A model generated the notes under the pieces. It searched no databases and was not told the DNA's origin. It saw only the letters and a program-made list of their open reading frames with translations. From positions 1 through 6,344 of the forward strand of contig VGPI01000124.1 of assembly GCA_016875595.1 (NCBI GenBank): a stretch of 6,344 nucleotides of DNA. Direction: 5' to 3'. A program made the position numbers and the translations under genes. Source of the DNA: Candidatus Cloacimonadota bacterium (GTDB lineage: Bacteria; Cloacimonadota; Cloacimonadia; Cloacimonadales; Cloacimonadaceae). Each line of letters begins with the position of its first letter. Within the stretch, counting starts at the first letter, position 1. Shown here one piece after another: positions 1-6,344 of this stretch.

Positions 1-2454
1 AAATTGTCCGGCCCGGGTGGTGGAGGAGGAGCTGGAGATCAGGTAGTAATAGACGCCGGAGGAGGCGTCTTTGCCGTTTTGGTTCTTGCCGTTCCAATGA
101 AAGCGGCCGAATTCATTGATCCCGAGCTTGATCACGAGGTCACCGGCACTGTTGAAGATATGGCAGGATTTGATATCGGCAGGGAAGTGCTCATCGGGGA
201 AGTTGTTGATGCGGATGATGCCGTCCCGTTCGGGCGAAAAGGGATTGGGGAAGGCGATGACGGTCTGAATGGTCTGGGCGGTCTTGATCGAGCGTCCGAT
301 TTCAAAGCGGTTCACGCCATCCGGTGTTCCGATGATCAGGTATCCGCCGAGGGGGTCATAGGCGAGGGCGGTCACATAATTTGACACCAAAGGCGACACA
401 CTCATGTAATAATTGGTAAAGCGCTCGCTGACCGGGTCATACATGGAAAAGCCATTGCCGACGCTACCGATCCAGAGCCGGTTGAACGGATCGAGCAGGA
501 GTGCGGTGGGTGTGGTGCGCACTGAGCCAAAGAGGCGTTCCTCATCCACGTAATATAGGATGTCGTTTTCCCAGGTGGCATTGTTGAAACGGCGGCGTTT
601 GATATCGGTATCATACTTGTACCAATTGGTCTCGTCCCACATAAAGAGTCCGGTGCTGGTGGCGATCCAGTGTTGCCTTTCACCCCAGCGGGTGACGAGC
701 GTCGTCACTTCATTGACGATGCAATTGTTGAGTTCCGGAGGGGGTGGGATGAGCCAATGCGCGCCACCGGTGACGGGCAGCGAGTCATCGTTCCAGATGA
801 CCAGTCCGCGGTCGTTGTTGGTGCCGATAAAGTATTTATCTCCGCTGTGATAGAGATAGACGATGGCTTGTTGGGGGCTGTTGGGAATGGTAAATGTGGT
901 GAGAAGAGCGTAACTGCTGCCAAAGATATTGACGCCGTCGGTATAACTGGCGACGAGGACGTTATTGTTCTTGTCGAGCGCGATGTCACTGATGGTATTG
1001 CCCAGTAATCTGGGAGAATCGGGGATAATGGACGACCAGTCCTGCGTTTCGGTATCCCAATTCTGGATACCCTGCCGGGTGAACCGCTGCCAGTCACCGG
1101 TTTCATCGTCATAGATGGTGATCCCCAGCATCCAGGAAGTCGGGCTGAGCGATGAGACGTCCCAGGGTCCAAACCACTTTTTGTTGTTACTGTCCACGGC
1201 GAGGCAGAGGACGTTATCGGCGGTGAGCGGACTATTATCTACGTTGAAGGTCTGCCATTGGTCGCCATCGAGTACGGAGGTGCCCATGGTGCCTTTGCGG
1301 ACGATGCCCGGACCGCGATTGCCACTACCGAACCAGATCTTGTGATTTTTGTCCACGGCGATGTCGCTGATCTTGGGAAATCCGATGCAATTAGAACGAT
1401 AATTCCGCCATCGAGTGCCGGCTCTGCGGTAGATCCCGCCACCCCAGGAGGCGAGGAACAGCTCCGATCCATGATTGACGATGCGGGAGATGACAGAGGA
1501 ATGTAAACCACGGGTATTTTCGGGTATGTGCAGAATGCTGCCATTGAGAGCGATCCTTGAGAGCAGCGTGGTGGTGCTGCGCGAGTAACTGAGATTATTC
1601 TCGTTCCAGGTGCCATAAGCGACCCAGATAATTCCGGAGGCGTCTATGCCTACTGCCGAGATGGGATGATCGATGATCCCCTGAGCGGTGGAATAGGTAG
1701 TCCAGTCGGCAGAATGGGGATCAAGCGAGCGTCGGAGCACCGTCCTGCCAAATGCCAGACAGAGCTCAGTTTCATTGGTGGCAAACTTGACCGGATTTCC
1801 GTCAATGACAGGAGAATTCAAGCTGTTCCATTTTCTCCAGGCATGATCGATATCCAGCGAATCCACATGGACATAACTGACGCTGATATCGGTGGCGACA
1901 AAGAGGTAGCCCTGCGGCGAGAGGAGCAGGTCCACGATATTGTTCGAGGCAAGTCCGCCAGCGGTATTTTGCACGTTGTACTGGTGTAAAAGCAGCGGAA
2001 ATGACACCCCCTCGAGATAGTAAAACAAGGATAGACCCTGTTCGGTGCCCACGAGGATGGAAGCGCCGAAGTCCACGATCCGGGCGACCCGGTTGGAAGG
2101 TAATCCATTGCCGGTATTGATGATCTGAGTGGAGCCATCCCGGATGATGGAGACGCCATTGTCATAGGATCCCACCCAGATATTGCCGGTCTGAGCGATG
2201 GCAGTGGCGGTGCGGACGTCATTGGAGACCAGTCCGTCATTAGCAGTCCACAAGCGCTGGGTCATATCCGCTGACCAGTCCTGTCCGAGGGCATTATCCA
2301 GGCGTCCCAGTCCGCCCCAGGTACTGAAATAGATATCATTATCGCGCACCATCAGGTCAAAGACATAGGTGGTATTGGTGTCGGTAAGCCAGGTGGCGGC
2401 ATTGATCAGAGTCGAAAGCAGCAAGATGTTGATTGTGAAGATGATCCTGGTCAT
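1..2454 (-). CDS. Secreted Reg_prop beta-propeller protein with FlgD-like C-terminal module (3' end cut by window)
   Basis: The frame is open for 818 codons from an ATG at 2454 to the left edge, with no stop and no frameshift. Residues 1-19 form a signal peptide (basic start, hydrophobic IIFTINILLLSTLI, cleavage near NA|AT). Residues 20-720 are repeated propeller blades of the two-component-regulator-propeller type, seen as hydrophobic-D-x-x-G/N-x-x-W-hydrophobic-G strands: NIWVGSYDNGV (91-101), GIIWVAY (274-280), KIWFGSGN (372-379), KKWFGPW (425-431) and RLWIGSVGNG (659-668). The length suits about two propellers. FPNPF (735-739) opens a FlgD/T9SS-sorting-like Ig module with WNGK (787-790) and SSGVYYY (798-804); such modules usually end soon after the visible RAGQF, so perhaps ten residues are missing. 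No kinase, DNA-binding or membrane domain is visible, so this is an exported sensor-like or surface propeller rather than a complete hybrid histidine kinase. Its ligand is unknown. The start overlaps the stop of the phosphotransferase gene by 4 bases (ATGA) and has a good AAGGAG ribosome site. C-ending codons (ATC, ACC, GGC) are frequent. Confidence 0.9.
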   Translation of the reverse strand, partial: MTRIIFTINILLLSTLINAATWLTDTNTTYVFDLMVRDNDIYFSTWGGLGRLDNALGQDWSADMTQRLWTANDGLVSNDVRTATAIAQTGNIWVGSYDNGVSIIRDGSTQIINTGNGLPSNRVARIVDFGASILVGTEQGLSLFYYLEGVSFPLLLHQYNVQNTAGGLASNNIVDLLLSPQGYLFVATDISVSYVHVDSLDIDHAWRKWNSLNSPVIDGNPVKFATNETELCLAFGRTVLRRSLDPHSADWTTYSTAQGIIDHPISAVGIDASGIIWVAYGTWNENNLSYSRSTTTLLSRIALNGSILHIPENTRGLHSSVISRIVNHGSELFLASWGGGIYRRAGTRWRNYRSNCIGFPKISDIAVDKNHKIWFGSGNRGPGIVRKGTMGTSVLDGDQWQTFNVDNSPLTADNVLCLAVDSNNKKWFGPWDVSSLSPTSWMLGITIYDDETGDWQRFTRQGIQNWDTETQDWSSIIPDSPRLLGNTISDIALDKNNNVLVASYTDGVNIFGSSYALLTTFTIPNSPQQAIVYLYHSGDKYFIGTNNDRGLVIWNDDSLPVTGGAHWLIPPPPELNNCIVNEVTTLVTRWGERQHWIATSTGLFMWDETNWYKYDTDIKRRRFNNATWENDILYYVDEERLFGSVRTTPTALLLDPFNRLWIGSVGNGFSMYDPVSERFTNYYMSVSPLVSNYVTALAYDPLGGYLIIGTPDGVNRFEIGRSIKTAQTIQTVIAFPNPFSPERDGIIRINNFPDEHFPADIKSCHIFNSAGDLVIKLGINEFGRFHWNGKNQNGKDASSGVYYYLISSSSSTTRAGQF

Positions 2455-3500
2455 CGGTGGTTCTCCTTGTGCAGCAAGATGTAAGCAATGATCACGCTGG
2501 CCATCATCAGCCCTGCGAGAATGGCAAAAAGTAATTTGTGAGAGGACAGGGCAAAACCGGTGGCGACCAGTCCAAAGAGGAAGGTAACGCTGTATAGAAT
2601 AAGCGCGATCGACCGGTGGGACAAGCCGACGGAGAGCATCATGTGATGGAGGTGTGCCTTGTCCGGTTTGAAGATCCTGCCGGTTCCCAAACGCCGGAAA
2701 ACCGCCAGAATCACGTCGATCACGGGAATGGACATCACGGTGATCGGGATAATGATCGTCATGGTGGTGATCCCTTTGAACTGAGCGGTTCCGGCACAGG
2801 AAACGGCTGCCAGATTGAGTCCGATGAAGATGGCACCCGTATCGCCCATGAAAATGCGCGCCGGATGGAAATTGTATCTTAAAAAAGCCAGATTGCCGGC
2901 GATCAAAAGGGAAGTGATCCCGATCACGGTGTGGTTTGCCTCACGAATGCCAAAAGTGAGCAACACGGCAGCGGAAATAATGGCAATGCCGCCTGCCAGT
3001 CCGTCGATGCCGTCGATGAAATTGATGGCATTGATGATCATCACGAACCAGAATACGGTGACCGGCAGGGACATCCAGCCCAGGGCGAAACTGTCACCGA
3101 GGGGATTGGTGATCTGGCTGATCCGGTAGCCCAATGTGTACATTGCCAGACCCAGGGCGATCTGCCAGAGGATCTTGAACCGGGCACGGCTTTCGTATTT
3201 GTCATCAAAGAGACCGAGCGTCAGTGCGACTATGCCCAGGGCACCGATGCTGAGGAAGTTTTGGGCGAACTGCGGATCGGTTCCGAGGTTGAGGAGACCC
3301 AGGATAAGCTGGGCAAGAACGATGATGATGCCAAAGGACAGACCGCCGGCTTCGGGCTGGGTGTGCAAGTGGATCCTGCGTTCATCTGGTTTTGCCAAAA
3401 AACCGTAGCGGCGGGAGAAGCGGATATTGGCGGGGACAATAAGTAGCGTTCCGGTAAAGACAACCAGAGCACTGACAATGATCTGAATGGGGATGGTCAC
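2451..3500 (-). CDS. WecA/TagO-family undecaprenyl-phosphate sugar-1-phosphate transferase
   Basis: The product is a polytopic inner-membrane enzyme of 349 residues that transfers a sugar-1-phosphate, typically N-acetylglucosamine-1-phosphate in this family, from a UDP-sugar to undecaprenyl phosphate; this is the first committed step of many surface glycans. Family motifs occur in order: DDK (99-101), NAINFIDGIDGLAGG (157-171), NFHPARIFMGDTG (210-222) and the HLHH box (283-286, usually HIHHR; here M follows). About ten hydrophobic helices separate them and the length is normal for the family. The start chosen is GTG at 3500, which overlaps the glycosyltransferase stop as GTGA and has a GGAG 7 bases upstream. 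An in-frame ATG at 3563 would add 21 polar residues (S, D, R and P rich) absent from this family, overlap the upstream gene by 67 bases and lacks such context. The exact sugar cannot be read from the sequence, so no symbol is given; MraY is less likely because the motifs match the WecA/TagO branch better. Confidence 0.93.
   Translation of the reverse strand: MTIPIQIIVSALVVFTGTLLIVPANIRFSRRYGFLAKPDERRIHLHTQPEAGGLSFGIIIVLAQLILGLLNLGTDPQFAQNFLSIGALGIVALTLGLFDDKYESRARFKILWQIALGLAMYTLGYRISQITNPLGDSFALGWMSLPVTVFWFVMIINAINFIDGIDGLAGGIAIISAAVLLTFGIREANHTVIGITSLLIAGNLAFLRYNFHPARIFMGDTGAIFIGLNLAAVSCAGTAQFKGITTMTIIIPITVMSIPVIDVILAVFRRLGTGRIFKPDKAHLHHMMLSVGLSHRSIALILYSVTFLFGLVATGFALSSHKLLFAILAGLMMASVIIAYILLHKENHR
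2463..2468 (-). promoter_or_regulatory. Ribosome binding site of the propeller gene
   Basis: AAGGAG lies 8 bases before the ATG at 2454 and inside the last codons of the upstream phosphotransferase gene. It supports this ATG as the true start, with translation coupled through the ATGA stop/start overlap. Confidence 0.75.
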
Positions 3501-4789
3501 CGGAGGTCTCCGATCTGGTCGTAAAGCGCCAGATAACCTTCCGTCATCGCTTGATAGGAACACTGGTGCCGGATGCGCTCCAGAGCATTATTGCCCATCT
3601 CCCTGATCCTGGCATAGGGGAGCTGGATGATCCGGGCGATCGCATCCATGAGTGCAGTGGGACTGTCATGCCGGACCAACCACCCGCAAGAGTGCTGAGT
3701 GTAGGGGCGCTTTTCTACAGCGCTCCGGCACTTCCGGTCTGTTGCATAAGCACCGCTTGTCCATACGTAGGGACGCTTTCCCATAGCGTCCTTTGGGTGG
3801 TATAAGCTGCCACGATATTCATCTGAGACAAGTTCAGCTATGGGCGGGATATCGGATCCGATGATAGGAAGCCCGCTGTACATTGCCTCAATAATGCTGA
3901 TCGGCTGGGCTTCCCAATTGGAATAAAGCAGGAAGACATCAAACGTGGCGAGCAGGGCTGGAATATCGCTTACCAGTCCGGGCAGGATCACCCGCCCGGT
4001 CATATTCAGAGAGTGAACGATCTGACGACAGAGGTCGAGATGCTCACCATCTCCGGCAAAGACGAAACGGACTTGTGAGTGTTTCCGGCAGATGTGACAG
4101 GCGGTGGTCACTGTCTGGATCGTATTTTTCTGAGCGGTGAAACGCAAGGTGGAGCCGATGGTGAAAACCTCCGGCCAGGAGGTGCCGGGGGAAAGCGTCG
4201 CCTCGACAGGTTTCATTTCACGGTTAGAAGCGATAGCCACCAGTTTCAGACGTAGTTCATCAGACAGGGCGTTATTGATGGTGATCGCCTTGTCAGCAGG
4301 TGTAAGACCCAGCTTCTGCCAGAGTTCGCGGTCGCAGTTATTGACAAAGACCAGCTTGTGAAACAAGGGGGCGATCAGGCGTTCGATGGCTATGAATGCC
4401 TGATAGGTCAAGCGTGACTGTCCCCAGTGAAATGGATTGCCATGCAAGGTGTGGACGGCAAGCGGAGTCCTGGTCAGACGGGCGGCGATCCCCCCCAACA
4501 GACCGGTCTTGGATGAGTGGGTGTGGACAATGTCAAAGCGATGATGGCGAATGATCCTGATGAGTTGGTGCAGGGCACCGATATCCATCACTGAGATCGG
4601 ATGGCGCAAGGCGGTGATCGGGATGTAATTGAATCCCAGTTCTTTGCATCTGTTTTCCAGTAGTGGTCCGGGCTGGCTGGAGACGTAGATCTCAAAGCGG
4701 TTACGCGGTAAGGACTGCAACAGGTGCAGCATCATGTTCTGAACGCCATAGAGCAGGGGCAGATGCTGGATATGCAGGATCTTGATCAT
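3497..4789 (-). CDS. GT4 family glycosyltransferase (GT-B fold) carrying a 41-codon in-frame palindromic insertion
   Basis: This 430-residue cytoplasmic or peripheral enzyme should transfer a sugar from a nucleotide donor to a lipid-linked glycan acceptor. The N-terminal lobe begins MIKILHIQ, with VHTHSSKTG (88-96) and VHTLHGNPF (112-120), typical GT4 acceptor-side loops. The C-terminal lobe has the strand IGSTLRFTAQKN (211-222), FAGDGE (244-249), and the nucleotide-binding E-x7-E motif EAQPISIIE (E293, E301) followed by AMYSGLPIIGSDI. After AELV (318-321) the usual single loop of the form D-G-x-x-G-x-L-V is stretched: RGSLYHPKD (326-334) and CGWLVRHDS (368-376) both look like it, separated by about 35 extra residues with two KRPY copies (338-341, 360-363). 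This stretch matches a palindromic DNA element. The frame stays open and the C-terminal helices (377-430) are intact, so the enzyme may be functional. The start is ATG at 4789, 10 bases after the stop of the deacetylase-like gene; no strong ribosome site is seen, so translation probably depends on coupling. Donor and acceptor are unknown. Confidence 0.93.
   Translation of the reverse strand: MIKILHIQHLPLLYGVQNMMLHLLQSLPRNRFEIYVSSQPGPLLENRCKELGFNYIPITALRHPISVMDIGALHQLIRIIRHHRFDIVHTHSSKTGLLGGIAARLTRTPLAVHTLHGNPFHWGQSRLTYQAFIAIERLIAPLFHKLVFVNNCDRELWQKLGLTPADKAITINNALSDELRLKLVAIASNREMKPVEATLSPGTSWPEVFTIGSTLRFTAQKNTIQTVTTACHICRKHSQVRFVFAGDGEHLDLCRQIVHSLNMTGRVILPGLVSDIPALLATFDVFLLYSNWEAQPISIIEAMYSGLPIIGSDIPPIAELVSDEYRGSLYHPKDAMGKRPYVWTSGAYATDRKCRSAVEKRPYTQHSCGWLVRHDSPTALMDAIARIIQLPYARIREMGNNALERIRHQCSYQAMTEGYLALYDQIGDLR
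3508..3511 (-). promoter_or_regulatory. Ribosome binding site deciding the GTG start of the phosphotransferase
   Basis: GGAG sits 7 bases upstream of the GTG at 3500, inside the end of the glycosyltransferase gene. Good spacing plus the GTGA stop/start overlap make this the preferred start over the ATG at 3563. Confidence 0.7.
3701..3726. repeat. Hairpin 1 of the palindromic element
   Basis: GGGGCGCT (3704-3711) pairs with AGCGCTCC (3719-3726) over 8 positions (one G-T wobble) around a 7-base loop. The preceding GTA extends the direct similarity to hairpin 2 (GTAGGG[G/A]CGCTTT). On the coding strand it encodes SAVEKRPY. Confidence 0.65.
3767..3793. repeat. Hairpin 2 of the palindromic element
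   Basis: GGACGCT (3771-3777) pairs perfectly with AGCGTCC (3785-3791) around a 7-base loop; G3770-T3792 and A3769-T3793 can extend it. Relative to hairpin 1 the pair G3707-C3723 is replaced by A3773-T3789, a compensatory change. On the coding strand it encodes DAMGKRPY. Confidence 0.65.
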
Positions 4790-4799
4790 TCTGCGCGGG

Positions 4800-6344
4800 T
4801 CAATCCGGATGACTGAACCTGATCAGGGCAATGGTTCCCTTCTTGATATCGGTAAAGTGGAACAGGTTTCCCTGGATGTCGATCGCTGCGCCGGTGGTCT
4901 CGGCGATCTGAAACTCGGAGGATACGGTCAGGCAAAAATGATCCAGGTCATCCGGGAAAAAGACGCTGAGTTCGTATTCGCTTTCCTCGATCGTCACTCT
5001 CTCCCGCCTTTTCCACCACTCAGCAAGCTCCAGACCGGTCGCTTTGAAGATGTTCTCGGAATTGATCAGAGCCAGAATGTACTGGTACAGTTTGTTACAA
5101 TAATGGATCTCGGTATAATTGGCAAGCGTGAAATCAAGACAGAGGACGCCATGCACCTTGCGCACCGCTTGAAAGACCTTCTTGAATTGGACTTTGGCAT
5201 CTTCGAGCGACACAATGCGATGGCGGGTCAGGCGGAGATAGACGTCCCGGAACGTCACTGGGATCTCATAAAAGTTGGAAGGCATGCCACCAAACCAGGG
5301 TTGATAAGGAACGGCGACGCCATTCCTGAAGCCGGAGACATCCTGATAGCATGAGCTGTTACTGTAAGCGGGTCTGACCTGTTGATGGAGTTCGCGGATC
5401 GGGTCCGGGACGTGGAAATTCAGATGGCGGATGCCGATGGCATGGGCACCGATGTTGTGAGCCAGGATCTGCTTGCGGGTGATGAAGTCCTCGCGGTTGG
5501 GTTTGTCATTGGTTGCCAGCAGTCCGATCTCGCCTCCGGCGGCTTTGATCTTCCCGATATCTTCCTGGAGGTCGGTATCGTCGAGGGAATAGTCAATATC
5601 CTCATTCTCCTCGGCGGCGATAAAGAAGGTGGATCGGCAGCCAAATTGCTGCTCCAGTTCCAGATATTCCTCAAAATTCCAATAGACCTCGTAGTTGGTA
5701 AAGAGATATTTGAGTTTTCCGGCGATGGCGCGGAAGAGTCGCAGGAATTTAAGCGTAAAGAGCAGGATAACATCATCTACCACTGATAGTAACAGCGAGC
5801 TGAAAGTCCATTTCTGGAGATCATCCACGCTGTGAGTGAGAATGGCGGACATGACCTGATTTTCGGGGTAGAGGCATTTACGGGCAACGATCTGTTTTTT
5901 GGCTTTGGTATGTTCAATCAGCATGTTGTCGATCAACCACAACAGGTTGTGGATGATCGGGGTCTCGCGCCACTGGTAGAAGAGCCGTGCTTCGTCGGGA
6001 AAGCAATTGTGCCGGTCGCGCTGGAGATCGATCAGGGTTTCGAGCTCGGTAAGGTGGAAGAAGACATTGCCGGGGAGGTCAAAATTGATCTTCCCCCCAT
6101 GGATCTCTTTTTCGGAGTAATTCTCGGCAGGATAGCTGTATTTGAGCTCGGAGATCACTGGCGTCACGGTCAGGAGCTTGGTCTCGCGGATGCTGCGGCG
6201 GATCTTTTCGATGCTGTATCCTTTCGGATCATAAAGATTGGGATCGGCTTGGATAAAAATGGTGATGTAATGACGTGAGATCTTTTTCAGTTCCTCGGCT
6301 GTGGGCGCCAGCAGTCCATAGATGAGCAGGATGTCCGACTCGCG
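4800..6344 (-). CDS. Polysaccharide-deacetylase-fold (NodB-like) protein, probably catalytically degenerate (5' end beyond window)
   Basis: The frame is open for 514 residues from the right edge (residue 1 = codon at 6344) to the TGA at 4800-4802; no start can be assigned. A GTG at 6167 is in frame, but the 59 codons before it are also open and protein-like (DILLIYGLL, ITIFIQADP), so the gene begins outside. Residues about 94-150 (VFFHLTELE onward) resemble the N-terminal region (DUF7033-like) that precedes the deacetylase fold in Bacteroidetes-type proteins. The NodB-like region runs about 167-444: LTHSVDDL (169-176) at motif 1, a hydrophobic helix (about 180-206), STFFIAA (238-244), EIGLLATND (272-280), IRHLNF (305-310), GFRNG (338-342) and LCLDFT (401-406), ending at EWWKRR; a short beta-rich tail follows (448-514). 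The family removes acetyl groups from glycans, but several catalytic residues look replaced, so binding or a structural role is equally possible. No signal peptide can be judged. It lies 10 bp upstream of the glycosyltransferase gene, which supports a glycan-related role. Confidence 0.85.
   Translation of the reverse strand, partial: RESDILLIYGLLAPTAEELKKISRHYITIFIQADPNLYDPKGYSIEKIRRSIRETKLLTVTPVISELKYSYPAENYSEKEIHGGKINFDLPGNVFFHLTELETLIDLQRDRHNCFPDEARLFYQWRETPIIHNLLWLIDNMLIEHTKAKKQIVARKCLYPENQVMSAILTHSVDDLQKWTFSSLLLSVVDDVILLFTLKFLRLFRAIAGKLKYLFTNYEVYWNFEEYLELEQQFGCRSTFFIAAEENEDIDYSLDDTDLQEDIGKIKAAGGEIGLLATNDKPNREDFITRKQILAHNIGAHAIGIRHLNFHVPDPIRELHQQVRPAYSNSSCYQDVSGFRNGVAVPYQPWFGGMPSNFYEIPVTFRDVYLRLTRHRIVSLEDAKVQFKKVFQAVRKVHGVLCLDFTLANYTEIHYCNKLYQYILALINSENIFKATGLELAEWWKRRERVTIEESEYELSVFFPDDLDHFCLTVSSEFQIAETTGAAIDIQGNLFHFTDIKKGTIALIRFSHPD

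Larger units (their letters stand above)
3679..3801. repeat. Candidate palindromic element inserted in frame in the glycosyltransferase gene
   Basis: A 123-bp segment is bounded by a perfect 7-bp inverted repeat, ACCACCC (3679-3685) and GGGTGGT (3795-3801). Inside are two related hairpins in the same orientation. The segment is exactly 41 codons long and is read through as residues 330-370 of the glycosyltransferase. It carries no stop on the coding strand and no transposase. Codons such as GTA, ACA, GCA and GGA appear here somewhat more than in the flanks, a weak sign of foreign origin. What is seen is the repeat structure; that it is a mobile or multi-copy element is inferred, as only this copy is in the window. 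The alternative is an ordinary expanded loop of the enzyme with chance symmetry. Confidence 0.55.

Noticed and set aside
705..1172. Minus-strand open frames at 402-683, 705-1172, 1239-1616 and 1818-2240
   Set aside because: They are in a different frame from the continuous 818-codon propeller frame, and their S/P/T-rich products lack propeller motifs.
1..2454. Possible frameshift or pseudogene in the propeller gene
   Set aside because: Translation from 2454 reads without a stop to the left edge, and residue numbering stays consistent from the start to the FPNPF motif.
2931..3446. Plus-strand open frame of 171 codons
   Set aside because: It is antisense to the well-conserved WecA-type motifs and its acidic, low-order product resembles no family.
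3701..3726. Rho-independent terminator
   Set aside because: The hairpin has no T-tract downstream on either strand and sits inside an intact gene.
3701..3793. CRISPR-like pair of repeats with a 40-base spacer
   Set aside because: There are only two imperfect copies, each a full hairpin, within an open coding sequence, and no cas gene is nearby.
3679..3801. Insertion sequence or group I/II intron remnant
   Set aside because: At 123 bp there is no transposase or intron core, and the segment is translated in frame without stops.
4782..5354. Plus-strand open frame of 190 codons
   Set aside because: It lies antisense to the deacetylase-like gene, has no recognisable motif, and is a shadow of that gene's codon pattern.
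6165..6167. GTG as the start codon of the deacetylase-like gene
   Set aside because: The frame remains open and protein-like for 59 codons upstream to the window edge, with no strong ribosome site before the GTG.

Overview
The window is a compact, entirely minus-strand operon of four genes that starts beyond the right edge and runs off the left edge. In transcription order it holds: (1) a polysaccharide-deacetylase-fold protein (right edge to 4800, 5' end missing); (2) a GT4 family glycosyltransferase (4789-3497); (3) a WecA/TagO-type polyprenyl-phosphate sugar-1-phosphate transferase, an integral membrane protein (3500-2451); (4) a large secreted beta-propeller protein of the two-component-regulator-propeller (Reg_prop) type with a FlgD-like C-terminal sorting/Ig module (2454 to left edge, its last few residues missing). 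Gaps are 10 bp, then two 4-base overlaps (GTGA and ATGA), so the genes are almost certainly co-transcribed and the last three translationally coupled. There is no non-coding stretch longer than about 10 bp, no tRNA, rRNA, transposase, CRISPR array or visible promoter/terminator; the operon promoter must lie upstream of position 6344.

Together genes 1-3 look like part of a cell-surface glycan assembly cluster: the phosphotransferase would load the first sugar-1-phosphate onto undecaprenyl phosphate, the GT4 enzyme would extend the chain, and the deacetylase-fold protein would modify it or, because its catalytic motifs appear lost, bind it. The propeller protein has a signal peptide and a surface-sorting-like C-terminus, so it is probably exported; its link to the glycan genes is known only from the tight gene overlap.

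The organism is a Gram-negative-type bacterium. The combination of secreted Reg_prop propeller, FPNPF-type FlgD/T9SS-like C-terminal module and moderate G+C with many C-ending codons suggests the Fibrobacteres-Chlorobi-Bacteroidetes neighbourhood or a related candidate phylum (Cloacimonadota, Marinimicrobia and KSB1 are examples); this is an inference from protein style, not a phylogenetic placement.

The most unusual feature is inside the glycosyltransferase gene: a 123-bp segment (3679-3801, exactly 41 codons) bounded by a perfect 7-bp inverted repeat and carrying two related hairpins with a compensatory base change. It is translated in frame, adds a repeated A-x-x-K-R-P-Y peptide to the C-terminal lobe of the enzyme, and resembles in principle the in-frame palindromic elements known from Rickettsia, although no family could be named.
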